Shown: piece after piece, positions 38,501-49,200 of the stretch
How positions within the stretch are numbered: position 1 is the stretch's first letter
Layout: each line of letters opens with the position of its first letter
DNA from: Cheilinus undulatus
Taxonomy: Eukaryota; Chordata; Actinopteri; Labriformes; Labridae
NCBI RefSeq assembly: GCF_018320785.1
Contig: NC_054865.1
Span: 38,443,398 to 38,507,397 of the forward strand
Direction: 5' to 3'
DNA: 64,000 nt
Notes under the pieces: model-generated
What the model was told of the DNA's origin: nothing
The model's database searches: none
The model's input: only the letters and a program-made list of their open reading frames with translations
Translations under genes and position numbers: made by a program

Positions 38501-40352
38501 GGAATCCCACCTTTGGCTATTGCAATGATACCGGCTAATAAATTTGTTGTGAGTTGACCATTTAAACAACAGCATTTCCACTTCACATTTTATAAAAGCT
38601 GGAGTTTATAGCATTGAGTCCAAAATGTCTGACTTTTGCTGCTCATTTTAGCGCACTGATGTCATCTCAATGTGTCTGTCCATACCTCTGTTCCTCTTTT
38701 CCCTGCTGGTTTGAAATCCTTCAGGTGGTGTTCAGCCCTAAACACATCAGCATGCTATCCTATGAACAGGCTGCTGCGGTGACGGAGGAGCAGATCCTTT
38801 ATATGTCTGATACTCAGAGAAAAGCTCTGTTCCTGGTGCTGACTCCTTCGAAGGCTCGGAACGTAGACTTCAGAGGTGAAACACTCAAATCTCTTGTTGT
38901 ACACTTATAAAAAAAAATTAATTTTGGAGACTTGCTTGTCTTTTTCTCATTAATGCAAATCTGAATTAATCTGATGATGCAAGGTAATATTCCCTTAAAA
39001 AATGCATGCCTTATGAATCTAAAAACTATAGACTTTAATACTATTATCTATCTATAATTTGACATTTTAGCCGTCAGGAGCTTATTCCTGCCTTATATGC
39101 TTCAGCAGTATTCTCTAAATCATGCTTATTAAAATACATTAACAAATCTTTTAGTGTATTCAAATAACTTTCTCACATTCCCTATTATGACAGTGGCATA
39201 TCATGTCCTCTGACAGAATGTGAGACAACCCTTAAAATACTTGGAGAAAATCTGTTGATTATTTGCACTTTATTTAAAGTTTTGTACAGCTACTAAAGCC
39301 TCTAGTGGAATTCACCTTTTGATTAAAGTTTGAATTAATTGTATTTACATGGGACACTATTGGGCGTGCATTTGTGCTATAATTATCTCACAGTATTGGG
39401 TATGTTTAATCTGAGGCAGGGGTGTCCAAATTGTGGCCCAGGGGCTAAATGAGGCCCACAGTCCAAATTGATTGGCCCGCAGCAAACTCTAGAAATTGCC
39501 TACTTTTGCTTGACTGAACTGTACTTCATAGTTTCAGCACAAGATAGTCCTACCATGCTAATTCTGTAAACAAACATCTTGACAAGATGAATTAACTGAT
39601 GTGTTTATTTGTAACTAAATTAAGGCAACTCTGTACAAGGGAAACATATTGGCAACCAAAATAATATCTTTTCTAACTCCCTAATAGGTTATGGCAGCAA
39701 ATAGCAGTACCAATAATATTACGGGGGGCAGAGCCAGTGTTAAATGGGGCTAAAAAGGGCCCCCTGAAATCTCATTGGCATCCCCAAAAACCTGGAAATT
39801 ATTGACTATTTGCACTGATAGCCATTAAATCCTTCACCCCAACTCCTCCTTTATTCTGCTTCTGACTTAATCAATGTCATATACCTCGCCTTGTAGATAA
39901 TAAAGCATCCTCAACAACGTTATGTATTTCTGTATGTGGCCCTCGATGGAAAAAGTTTGGACACCCCTGATCTAAGGGATCATTTACAATGTCTGTGTTT
40001 TATTTTACAGCTATCTTTATATGTGATTATGAACTCCAGATACTCTCTAGTCATGTCAGCTATGAGACATAAATATACACTAATACTTACTAATACTGAA
40101 CACCTGAATAAAGTGTAATAGAATACTCAGGAATCTGTACCACTGTGTTTTTATGTAATGACACACAAAGACTGATAACGATTGCATGGCTCATATTTTT
40201 GCATGACTTTACATCCATGTTGGTTTCACTGTATTCCTGTAGGGAGATCACTGGGGTTGGCACTGAGCCATAGTCCTCTGTGTCTCACACTGGGATTGCT
40301 GATGCTGCTGATTGTCCTACCCTGCTCTGACCTGATCTATCCTGTAACATGA
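9419..40352 (+). CDS. strc: Stereocilin, complete, 29 coding exons (2047 aa)
   Basis: Start ATG 9419-9421 gives a hydrophobic signal peptide (MWSTAAACIVCILLG), and the stop TGA is at 40350-40352. Twenty-nine exons join in frame (6144 coding bases). The C-terminal half matches recalled mammalian stereocilin at CSEEQL, FGPISDW, PPLAI and VVFSP. Regions: signal peptide; N-terminal domain (exon 2); Pro-rich linker (about residues 390-418); six Cys/Trp modules (428 to about 870); helical repeats of the mesothelin/stereocilin/otoancorin superfamily (about 900-1990); and a hydrophobic tail suggesting membrane or GPI attachment. Family knowledge: stereocilin is an extracellular inner-ear protein linking hair-cell stereocilia to each other and to the overlying membrane, and its loss in humans causes deafness DFNB16. 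The protein is about 270 residues longer than human (1775), mostly in the module region. No frameshift or stop was seen. Exon coordinates are in the next three entries. Confidence 0.95.
11690..12095 (+). mobile_element. LINE 3' tail (L2/Rex-like) ending in an ATT microsatellite
   Basis: In strc intron 3. A translated stretch near 11790-11850 resembles the reverse-transcriptase C-terminus of fish LINEs: 'APHLWNSLPPDI' followed by a Ser/Leu/Lys-rich end. The 3' part ends near 12095 in TTATTGTTATTATTACTATT. No full-length coding region remains. The family name is from memory. Confidence 0.55.
14463..15806. mobile_element. hAT-like non-autonomous element, copy A (strc intron 4)
   Basis: Bounded by inverted ends AGGGCTGTCA (14463-14472) and TGACAGCCCT (15797-15806). 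The left part (14620-14830) is clearly similar to 19690-19830 of copy B: both share a SerLys-like 'gtcaaaa...tgttacca/tcaca' stretch and 'ctttttctgtggttaagttc'. A minus-strand LINE fragment is inserted between about 14935 and 15740. I found no clean 8-bp target duplication. The hAT assignment is inference from the ends. Confidence 0.65.
14935..15740 (-). mobile_element. Minus-strand LINE 3' fragment nested in the hAT-like copy A
   Basis: On the minus strand 15445-15663 encodes a fragment resembling the C-terminus of fish LINE reverse transcriptases (RTPLFWNNLSEEIRLADS, then SFKSLLKTHFY). Below it the sequence becomes an untranslated tail with AAT/ATA-rich sequence near 14965. It is a 5'-truncated insertion, interrupting the surrounding DNA transposon. 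Confidence 0.65.
17928..20057. mobile_element. hAT-like non-autonomous element, copy B (strc intron 5)
   Basis: Begins AAGGCTGTCA (17928) and ends TGACAGCCCT (20048-20057), the same inverted ends as copy A, with AT-rich GATTAATCGC/GATTAATCACG motifs just inside each end. It is split by an intact-length Tc1-like element at 18084-19650. Sequence outside the Tc1 insertion matches copy A. Target duplication not resolved. Confidence 0.65.
18084..19650 (+). mobile_element. Tc1-like transposon nested in copy B (transposase broken)
   Basis: Starts CAGTGCTGTGAAAAAGCATTT after TA (18082-18083) and ends CTTTTTCATGGCATTG followed by TA (19651-19652): inverted ends plus the TA target duplication expected for Tc1/mariner. 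The transposase is recognisable: a DNA-binding part near 18465-18600 and a catalytic part at 18880-19250, with DETKVELFG and KHGGVSVMVWGCF. Frameshifts and stops prevent a full product. At 1567 bp it is close to a normal element length. Confidence 0.9.
20060..21484 (+). other. strc intron 5, distal part
   Basis: No gene or clear repeat family seen. Short open frames on both strands near 20503-20904 are not flanked by splice signals and have no recognised domain. Confidence 0.4.
22711..24981 (+). other. strc intron 8
   Basis: A 2.3-kb intron with no gene seen. It contains weak repeat fragments: sequence near 23065-23130 with 'gtggaaatgcacc', a possible reversed SINE at 23330-23475, and a MITE-like end at 23840-23910. 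Confidence 0.4.
23330..23475 (-). repeat. Possible SINE remnant, reversed
   Basis: On the plus strand it reads TTTATTTAGAGAGAGAGG, then GGATGAGAGTGGGGGAGA, resembling the reverse complement of the C/T-rich tail of a fish tRNA-SINE family whose plus-strand members appear near 47.6 and 59.5 kb. The tRNA-like head is eroded. Low confidence. Confidence 0.35.
25810..26653. mobile_element. TTAA-flanked non-autonomous transposon (piggyBac-like MITE), strc intron 9
   Basis: Flanked by TTAA at 25806-25809 and 26654-26657, with inverted ends AGGAGAC (left) and a right end reading GTCCCT; the left end then continues TTATTATGC and the right end is preceded by AAAATAT. This fits the TTAA target site of piggyBac-type elements. 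The 844-bp body has no transposase. It holds several imperfect repeats of a 'taggttta/ggttagggttag' kind between 26150 and 26320. Confidence 0.65.
28150..28327 (-). mobile_element. tRNA-derived SINE (minus strand), strc intron 10
   Basis: Minus strand shows an A-box-like TGGTCTAGTGGTTAGGCTG and a B-box-like GGATCAAGTCC about 30-40 bases later, close to the tRNA-Glu/Asp pattern, then a non-tRNA body. A real tRNA gene is unlikely because the acceptor stem does not close and the sequence continues into a SINE-like tail. Confidence 0.6.
32080..32215 (+). repeat. Non-LTR retrotransposon 3' tail, strc intron 15
   Basis: Contains GACAATAAAGTTTATCTTATCTTAC, an end common to fish LINE/SINE families (an 'aataaagttt' with short TTATC repeats). 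It is inserted 30 bases upstream of exon 16 at 32246. Only the tail is present. Confidence 0.5.
33160..33375 (-). repeat. Reversed LINE 3' tail, strc intron 18
   Basis: Reads on the plus strand as TATTTATAAAGCACATTTTAAAAAC, the reverse complement of the 'aaatgtgctttataaata' 3' end of fish LINEs, followed by A-rich body sequence. It is 5' truncated with no coding left. Confidence 0.45.
35575..36135. repeat. Probable MITE, strc intron 24
   Basis: Starts with TTTTAAAGGTACAGTCAGTAAAA and contains 'ttgattgcaacactgg', resembling a frequent fish MITE that begins 'ctttaaaggtacagtgtgt'. I could not find a matching right end or target duplication. The boundaries are uncertain. Confidence 0.4.
37368..38060. 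repeat. Two diverged direct repeat units in strc intron 26
   Basis: Two copies about 360 bp apart share TTTAACTCTTTGAATGC/TTTAACCCTTTCAATGCC, then TGAGCAACAACTTTGA and ATGCATTTTTTTC/CTGCATTTTTTTC. The first starts near 37375 and the second near 37733. Each is roughly 300 bases. They look like a tandem duplication or two insertions of one repeat family. Confidence 0.6.
38140..38163 (+). repeat. (TTA)n microsatellite
   Basis: A short run of TTA units in strc intron 26, seen directly. Confidence 0.75.
39417..39969. mobile_element. hAT-type MITE with near-perfect 8-bp target duplication, strc intron 28
   Basis: Inverted ends CAGGGGTGTCCAAA (left, 39417) and TTTGGACACCCCTG (right, ending 39969). 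The flanking 8-mers are ATCTGAGG (39409-39416) and ATCTAAGG (39970-39977), a one-mismatch target duplication. The 553-bp body has no transposase. This 'gtccaaa...gaggcccaca' type is common in fish genomes. Confidence 0.85.
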
Positions 40353-40587
40353 CCCCCCCTCACCTCTGCTGGATCAGAAGACCCCTAACCTCATCCCAAA
40401 CCCAGTGATCACATTTTTCTGTGCAATACCAAACAGCACTTCATGATGTCTGTATACTGTATTTAAAGAGGTTGTATATTACTTTGTGCAGCTATCACTT
40501 TGAAACATCAACATTCAGCACTAAAGGAAAATCAGATCATTTCAACACTATGCACTGAATAATATTTTATTAATATATATTTATTTC

Positions 40588-40593
40588 AATAAA
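40588..40593 (+). promoter_or_regulatory. Candidate strc poly(A) signal AATAAA
   Basis: First canonical hexamer in the AT-rich 3' UTR, 236 bases after the strc stop at 40352. Site use not proven. Confidence 0.5.
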
Positions 40594-40599
40594 CCTTAA

Positions 40600-41270
40600 G
40601 GAACCCATCCCATCTTCATGTCCGTCTCAGGGATGCGCCGCCATACTCAGAAAAGCAACCCAAACTCTCAAAACATTTATATTTATTATTATAAAGCAAT
40701 TTAAAGCAAATCAGAATTATGTAGCAAATATACAAAGTTATATTTATGTAGTCAAAATAGATATATATTTTTGTGAAATATAGATATTTTTGTCACAGAA
40801 GTTATGTTGTAGCTACATTTATATTTGTGTATTTGTGTTTGAAGGTTTAATAAGTACAGGTACAAAATGCTCACTGAAACATGATTGTGTTAGTAATGGT
40901 CAATTCTATTTTTGCTGTGTGTTTTGTATTGTTGTGCACATTTTTGGTGTGATAAATATGGTCTTATATTAAATTGAATCATTCTGTTTCTGTGGACTCC
41001 GTATGATTTTCAGAGTTAGTTATCTAAAACACTTTTCAGCAATTTATAAATGAAGTAAATTTTTGCAAGAGGAATATTATTCAGGAATAATACAAGTGAA
41101 ATGTAGTTAACATCAATGTTATACCAAATTTAGATTCACATAATGATTTTTGTATTTTATTTACATAGTAATGTCAATGATACATCAGACTACTGGGTAC
41201 CATATATGAGTGGTTAGAAATTAAGTATAAGTGGAGATTAGTCAAAATAAATAATTATTCATGTTAACTG
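40600..41270 (+). other. Intergenic DNA after strc
   Basis: AT-rich with no gene seen; possibly an extended strc 3' UTR. Confidence 0.4.
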
Positions 41271-41274
41271 TTCA

Positions 41275-41427
41275 CCACAGCCTACAGTCTTCACTAAACC
41301 ACCCCTTACACTCATCCTACCCCTCACATAGTTTGTCCATGTCTATGTGTTCCTGTAAAGCGTCCTTGGGTTTCTTGAAAGGCGCTATAAAAATTCAAGA
41401 CATTATTATCATTATTATTATATATTT
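41275..41427 (+). mobile_element. L2-like LINE 3' tail
   Basis: Contains GTAAAGCGTCCTTGGGTTTC and TTGAAAGGCGCTATAAAAAT, then an ATT-rich microsatellite tail, the standard 3' end of L2-type LINEs in fish. Only the tail is present. Confidence 0.8.
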
Positions 41428-41666
41428 ATCAATTTGAGCACAGTAGTTTTATTGTGTTAGTCGGTATTTGAAATTTTTAAATCTGATTTCTGCATTTCAC
41501 CTAGATAATTTAATTTTGACCAATCTAAAAATTTTGCTTGATCTTAAAAGACTTTTAAATGTTTTTTTAATTGAATTCTAATTTCTTTCATCAATCAGCC
41601 TATGCTAAGCAATCTGATTTTGATTGTTTGAAATGTGTTTATTAGAATTTTTCGCCATGTTAAATA

Positions 41667-42917
41667 CAATAAACATAAAAAAAGTATTCACCCCTTGGAT
41701 GTTTTACCCCTTTATTGATTTTAATAATCAACCATAGTCAATATAATTTGGCTTTTTTTAAATAAAACAAAACAAATAATCATTTTAATGTCAAAGTGAA
41801 AACAGATATCTACAAAGGAATATAAATTTTATACAAATGTGGGACGACAAGCAAGGAACTGCGTAAATATCCATCCCTTCAAGTCAGTATTTAGTATATG
41901 CACCTTTTTCTGCAATCACAGCACTGAGTCTGAGTGGATAGGTCTCAATCAGGCCTGCATATCTGGAAACTGCAATTTTACTCCATTCTTCTTTGCAAAA
42001 CTGCTCAAGCTCTGTCAGGTTTCACAGGGATCAGGTGTGAACAGCTGATGTGCAGTGTCTGGTGTTCACTCAAGATAGCATCTTGTCTGATGGTCAAAAA
42101 GCACCATTTTGGTCTCATCAGACCAAAAAATTTCTTCCACTTGACCCTGGAGTCTGCCACATACCTTTGGGTGAGCTCTGGTCAAGATTGAATGTGATTT
42201 TTTTCATTCAACAGTTGTTTTCTCTTTGCCACTCTCCCATAAAGCTTTGACTGGTCCAGGCAACAGCTGTATGCAGAATCTCTTCCATCTCAGCAGCTGA
42301 AGCTTGTAACTCCTTCAGAGTAGTCTTGGTGGCCCCTCTCATAAGTCTCCTTCTTGCATGGTCACTCAGTGACGGCCTGATTTAGGCAGATTTACACATG
42401 TGCCGTTTCTTGAAGATAGATTGAACTGAACTCAGAGGATGTTCTTTGCCTTGAATTTTTTAGTATCCATCTCCTGACTGATACTTTTCAACAACCTTTT
42501 CCCTGACTTGAATGGAATGTTCTTTTGTCTTAATTGTGTAATAGTAGCCAGGGATACTAATTAACCAGTGACTGGACCTTCTTGACACAGGTGTCTTAAT
42601 ACTACAATCACTTGAAACACATTCACTGCTCTCAGGGATCCCCATTTCAGTAATTGTGAGACTGCTAGCACCTAATGGCTGGACCTCTGTTGAATTAAGT
42701 CAGTTACTTTAAAAGGGGAAAATATTTATGCAGTCACTTATTTCATCTTACATATTTTTGTTTGACATTACTTTGTGAAAATCTTTTTTCACGTTAAGAT
42801 TAAATAGTTTTTGTATTTTTGTTTAAAAAAAAGCCAAATTATATAGTCCAAGATTGATTTACGAAATCAATAAAAGGGTAAAACATCCAAGGGGGTGAGT
42901 ACTTTTTATAGACACTG
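41667..42917 (-). mobile_element. Tc1-like transposon, minus orientation (broken)
   Basis: Right end reads AAGGGGGTGAGTACTTTTT then ATAGACACTG with TA following; the left end is the eroded inverse (AAAAAGTATTCACCCCTTGG). The minus strand near 42460-42540 encodes a transposase N-terminus (KTKEHSIQVREKVVEKYQSG) before decay. The element (1251 bp) lies between strc and eif3j. Its relative at 55412-57430 has matching ends but opposite orientation. Confidence 0.85.
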
Positions 42918-43079
42918 TAATACACTTATCAAAAACGGTAAGGGATGTAGGGACGTCACAGTTTTCAGTTGATGTGGAGCTGTAAACTCATTCACCATAA
43001 ATAATTATTCTGATGTTTCGCATTACTTTTGTGTACCAGGTTGTCACCTAGATGTCTTGAAACTTAAACTAGTCCTGAA

Positions 43080-43220
43080 ATCCTAACATTAGATAACCCC
43101 TCAGAAGCTGCGTTTCCACCAGAGTGACGTCGAGAAGGTGGGAGCTGTTTCTGAACGTAGCCAACGGGCTGCCGCACTGACTCCACTGCGAGCCTGTCAA
43201 ACACAACCAACACAGCCAAC
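43080..43220 (+). promoter_or_regulatory. eif3j promoter / 5' UTR with CRE-like site
   Basis: A GC-richer block directly upstream of the eif3j ATG. It contains TGACGTC at 43125-43131, a CREB/ATF-type core. No TATA box was seen, which fits a housekeeping gene. The transcription start is not determinable. Confidence 0.45.
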
Positions 43221-46200
43221 ATGGCGGACTGGGGTGAGAAACTAAGTTGGGAAGGCTAGCTCTCCATACACCATCCGCTCCCATAACCATTGATTAATAC
43301 TAACTTAATACTTCATTATTGCCAAAGTCTGTCGTTAGATGTGGATTGGCCTGACTAAATTCATGCTGTGCTTTTTACAGACTCTGAGAACTTCGAGCCG
43401 GAGGAGCCGATTAAAAAGGCGGCAGCGATGGACAAATGGGAAGGCGAAGACGAAGAAGAAGAGGTTAAGGTAAATTAACAGTTTGGGCAGGGATTAAGGT
43501 CAGACATCGTCTGACTGGTTAACCTTACGCCAGTTGTTAGCCGGTCTATTAAGTGACAAGCTAACGTCTGGTGGGAGCATTGTCGCCCGGCTTTGATGCC
43601 ATGCTTCAGCGCGGTCTCTGGCTGCTTGTCAAGCCCGTGAGCCTGTTAGCTCTGTGCTAGCTGACGGCTAACTCATGTGGCTCACCGGGCTGCCATAGTA
43701 AACCAAAGTTGGCTAACGTACGGCGTTCGACTGCTGCAACGGACCATGGGCACCGTTAATATCAATGTGGCAGCGGGATTTTATTAAATAACCATATTTT
43801 ATAAGCATAATGTCATCGCTTTCTACTCGTCAGATGACCGCGACGTAGTTTTTGGACAGCCGGGCTAAAGTTGGATAACGGGATAATGTAGCTGTAAGCT
43901 AACCGGGCCACCTTGCTAGCAAACTCGCTAGCTCCTTTATCAGCTTGCGCATGAAATAAAGCTTTAATGTGAGACAGCGTCGTCGACTGCCTCTCGAACT
44001 TAAGATGTTATGAGACCATCGCGAAAGTGCATTTAATGTTGACAATTATACCATCATTGGTTAAAGCTGTCGCATTACATGGATGTCGGAGATTAGCATT
44101 TGAGCACTGCCCTGAATTCCCTCAGATTGAGTTACATTTAACATGAGGCGGCGTTAGCTTGCTCAACAACTTTAGCTACAATCAGATGAAATCATCATCT
44201 GGGTTGATGACTCAACTCAGCCTAGAAGTAGGCCTAGAACTTTCCGACTGTACGACAGGCGTGTACGAGGAAAGTAGTGCTCAGTTGACACTTCAGTACG
44301 GGTGGTTATTGACCGTATGTTGACACTGATACTGTCCAGAAACCTCAAATAATTGACTCGGGGAAAGTGCTGGTAGAGGCCTCTACAATTGTCCTGTTTT
44401 CTGTCACATATGGTGCCCAACCAAAGAAACAGATGGTTTCATCATGTCCCCCAAAATAAACACTGCATGACCAGAATAAGATTATTAAGCCATCCTGGTA
44501 AATGTTCTGAATGTCAAACACAATTTATTAAATTTCCAACTGACTGAATTTACTAATTACTGTATGTACATTAAGCTTCACTAAACCAGCTTGCTAGTAA
44601 TTGTTTTGTAACTGTTTAAAGTTAGTAATAATATGAATATTGCAAAGTATTCAGGTGAAACTTCACTTACTAAAATGGTGAAGGGTTCTAATATAAGTAA
44701 GTAAGATGACTATGTGGGTATTAGTAGAGCTCACTATTGTTAAATTCCTACCATTTAGCAGAGTTTGACTTGCAGCCTGGTTTAACCTGGTTTTGGGCTG
44801 AGCGATTTGGGAACATCTAATTGCATTATTTTTATATCCAAACATTGCAATTGGGATTTAATATCTGATTATTTTTTAAAATAACTCATTTTAGGTATTA
44901 TTTTCACCAAACACAAGTAATAAATCACCATATATTATAAGCAACACAATAGATTAGACCAGGGCTGAACAATTTTGACAAAAGATATCCAATTATGATT
45001 ATTTTGACAGATACTGCACATTTGATATGAATTGCTGTAGTGATGGGAGTGATTATTTTTATGTCATTCTCATTTTGACTGAGACAAACATACTAACATG
45101 AGTAAAGTAGGATTTTTTTGTAACGTCTCCTAACAATAACACTTGCATAATTACGCGATGTATAGGTCATAACATCTCTGCTGCAAAAAAGTTTTGGAAC
45201 TGGCATTTTTGACACACATTTCAGGCTAAAGAAATATTGCACCTTCTTCAATTTGAAAAATGCAGGTGTCCATATTGCAATTTGATCTAAATTTTGATTA
45301 CTTTCCCAGCCCTAGTACCCTCCTTAATAGCAACTGTGTTTTATAAAAGCATTGCATGTCAAGCTGGAATGGGCTAAAAACCATATTTTTACTATCTTAA
45401 ACTTAACCATCACCATAAGGGTTTTAACTATTTTTAATCTTATAATCCATGTTCCCCTTTTTGGAAAAATAAAATGTTTTTTTTTTTTACTTTTTGTGTC
45501 AAACAAAAGCATACATAACTTGCGTTGTTTTAGAATAATATAATCATAAAATACTAAATTACCTCCCACTCTGATAGTTAATCAAAATGCCAGTCTAAAA
45601 TTTCTTTGCATCAGAGACGTTGAGCCCTACACATAATGCAGTCCTTTAAGTGTCATTTTTTTTTAAGAACTGTTTACAAAAAAATCCTACATTCCTCATT
45701 TTTGTGTATGTTTTTCTTGACCAAAATGAGAATGACATATAAAATGATCCTTCCCGTCAAACAACAGTTCGTATCGAAAATCGCAATATGAGTGAAAATA
45801 ATCACAACTAGATATTTTTGCAAAAATTATTCAGCCCTAGTTTAATCTGTTGTGTTGGTATTGACATGAAATGAGTTATTGCTCATTGGGGAAAAAAATT
45901 GCAATTAGATATTTCCCATATCATTCATCCCCACTTCTAAGGCCCATGGTATGCACCTGTGGTTTTATAGCTAATTGATTTAAGTTGTAAACCTGGCAAA
46001 GTATTAGGCTATACAGTGCAAATCTGGACTTTTATGTGAATTGTTTGATTTTTGTGAACAGGGAATGGGTTTTTTGGCTTATCATATTTTAGAAATGTCT
46101 ACCATCAGATGTATGTGGTCTTCATAAGTCCGTTGTTCTCAGATGTGCTAGTGAGTCAATGTAACATTTTCTAAATTCATTTTATAAACTGAGAAATTAA

Positions 46201-49200
46201 ACTTGGATTCAGTTTTCTCTTTATTTTGTCACATTTGCTTTTGTCACTTGTACAATAAAATAGAAAACTAATTTAAGTTTTCATTTAAAGGATAACTGGG
46301 ATGATGAGGATGAAGATGACACAAAAAAAGCAGAGGTGACAAAAACAGGTATGAGATTAATTTCCCAATTCCCAAGAACATAAAGCATTGTGCTGCATGT
46401 GAATCAGTAACTTAGCTTTCTGCTTTTTCATGTTTTTTTATTCCATGATTGAAATTTTCAGAGACAAAGGTTTCTGAGAAAAAAAAGTTGAGTGAGAAGA
46501 TCAAAGAGAAGGAAAACCGGCTAAAGAAAAAACAGCAGGAGCTCAAGGAGCTGCAGGATAAAGTGGGTTATTTTCTTTCCTCAAATACCTTTTTGTTCTT
46601 GCTGTCATTTTCTCAGGGCTTTTGATTTTGACCTTTTCAAATCTTTTACTACAGCAAGCAGATTTAACACCTGAAGAACAACTTGCAGAGAAGTTGAGAG
46701 TGAAGAAATTACAGGAAGACGCTGATTTGGAGCTAGCAAAAGATGCTTTTGGTAAGACTGATTCATTTTAATGATCTAATTTTTTTTAATGTCCTCGTTC
46801 GTTTGAAAGTTCACTCAATACATTTAACTTTTCTCTGTTGAAGTACAGTGGTAAGGATGGCAACACAATAGATGATTTTAAAATCTTTAAACAAATTAAA
46901 AACGCGCACTAGACGACTCAGCCAGACAGTAAGACCACACCTGTTGACCTGCCTGTGACTTCACAGCAAGGGTTCCCCATACACAAGATCACAAAAAATT
47001 CCATGTGATGTTATGTGACTTCAGAAAAAAAAATGAACTTGGAAGACTATTGATATCCCTGGCTGGCTACTTGGCATGCTTCACCGTTGCCACAAAAATC
47101 ACAAGACAATATAGGTGAGATACTTTATTGACCCTGAAGGAAATTTGGGAAGGATATGGATGAAATCCTGGCTGGAATATAGGTTTAGTTGTGTTTGTTT
47201 GTGTCTGGTGAAAGTACCTAACATCGGCTGATGACGCTACCCACTGTGTTCACTCTTATTGGTTGTAGTGGGTATTCTGTCAGAGGCACTATGACCTAGA
47301 GTCCTGAATATCAAAAGTTTGATATCTATGATTAGAGGTCTGAGAGGCTATGATGCAATGTGGAGCAGCAAAATAACTGTGTTGACATCACACACTTTGG
47401 GATTTTTTTCAGACAAATGGTTGTTTGCGACGAGCCTCTACTCGGGATACACCCAAACAGTTGTCAGGGGAGGCAAATCTGGCCTAAGATTTGGCTTAAA
47501 ATCTTGTAGTTTGTGGAGCAGACGCCCAAGTCCTCGACCCAGGGGGTCACAAGACTGAATCCCTATCCCGGTGCTGTTTGGTGCATGTCGTCCCTCTTTC
47601 TATCTCCCCATATTTCCTGTCTCTCTTTAGCCGTCCTATCTAATAAAAAATCCCCCCTGCCTTTTACAGTGTTAAAACTTTTGCATAGCTTTTATAGAGC
47701 ACATATAGCATATATATCATTAATGATTGATTAAAGCTTGGATAGCTTACATCTTTGTTTGATAGCCTTTTCATGTGTCTATTTTCTTAACAGAGGAATT
47801 TCCTGTTCTATTGTATACTCACCCTGATGCAGGACATGGTTGCTAGATATTTGTGTGTAGTTGTGTTGTAGACGCTGGCTTGGGCTGTGCACTCAGGACT
47901 TTCCTCAAATCTCCAAAATACAAAAAACATTATTTCAACCCCATCCTAGGCAGCTTGACTTCAACTGTGAGCACTTACTAAATGCTATCACTGTGTTTTT
48001 TGGTGCATCTCTCCATATCCCTCAAAGACTAGACACCTAAATAAGAGGTATCATCAACTATCATTAAAGAAGAGTGTGTTGGGTATATGAACTGGCATTC
48101 AAAGAGTTATTTTACTGTGTAAATTGCACATCTTACATTTCCCTTTTACTGTTTGCTTTGTTTATTCCTTTTTAACAATTTATTTCTTGTTTTAGAGTTT
48201 ATAAGACTATACAGTGTATCCCCATATAAATCTATTTACAAGTTTTTAAAACATTAACTACAAATCAGCCAATAGTACAGTTTATCTCCATTGTCAACTT
48301 TGTTAGATTCTTGTCAACTCTGAGATGCAAATGCATCATCCTCTGTTTAATTTATTCTGCTTATTTGTTAAAATACCAACTAATCTATGTAATAATTACT
48401 AATTTATCTATAAAGTAGTTCTGTTAATTAATTTAAAAAAAAATCAAGTTAGTCACATCACTATGCTGTGATTAATCATGATTAATCACAGCATTTCTTT
48501 AGTTTTAGTAATTTTAAGATTTTTAAACGTTCTTATTATAAGTGTTTATTTTCATTATTTGAACTTCATGTGCAGGACTTTGAAAGCGCTTTTTACTGAA
48601 AAATGTGTTATTATCTATAAATTAACATTTAAAATACTACCATTTACTTGCATTTTTGTTTGAGATAAATTAGTACAAGTATGGTACTTAAATGAAGAAA
48701 TATTAAACAAACTTGATTTTTAAAACATATTGGTGGTTTGTTAATCAGAGTGTCTTAATTCACTGAGCAATAATATTTATAAACTGCAAACAAGCCCAGA
48801 ATACAAACACATGAGGTACAAAAAAAACTTCTGCTGTAAAGTGATCAGGTGTGCTGTTACCCTGAGGTAGCTGTGTTTGCTGACTGATGTCCAGTGATCT
48901 CCAATTAGTGTAATAAATGTAGCTTGGGCCAGCTCCTCTACTTTAGTTGCCTTTTTAGCTGTCATACGGTTCACAGATTCTTGTGACAGTAGTTCTCATA
49001 GGCTTTCTGTGGGACACATCATCTGAGGCGACCCGGATGATGTCTTGAAGCCCCTTGTCGTCAAAGATGTCGATGGTCTGCAGTCTCTGGAGACCCATTA
49101 GCGATCGCATTAGTGCTTAGATGTTGTCGTTTTGGGCACAAATCCAGGTCTGCTGGACTGCACCGGTGTAGCTTGGTGTTATGGCTTGATCCCGTGTTGT

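Larger units (their letters stand above)
21485..40352 (+). other. strc: strc exons 6-29 (helical repeat domain and C-terminus)
   Basis: Exons: 21485-21550, 22344-22454, 22556-22710, 24982-25168, 27285-27400, 29094-29223, 29341-29523, 30092-30130, 30228-30398, 30734-30874, 32246-32307, 32421-32556, 32839-32927, 33440-33575, 33696-33892, 34118-34208, 34433-34604, 34888-35063, 35248-35403, 36713-36855, 36989-37137, 38451-38548, 38725-38875 and 40243-40352. All have AG acceptors and GT donors with matching phase. The 39-base exon at 30092 is the smallest here. The final exon encodes a leucine-rich segment (LCLTLGLLMLLIVL) followed by a short tail, typical of a GPI-anchor signal or C-terminal membrane segment. 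Confidence 0.9.
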
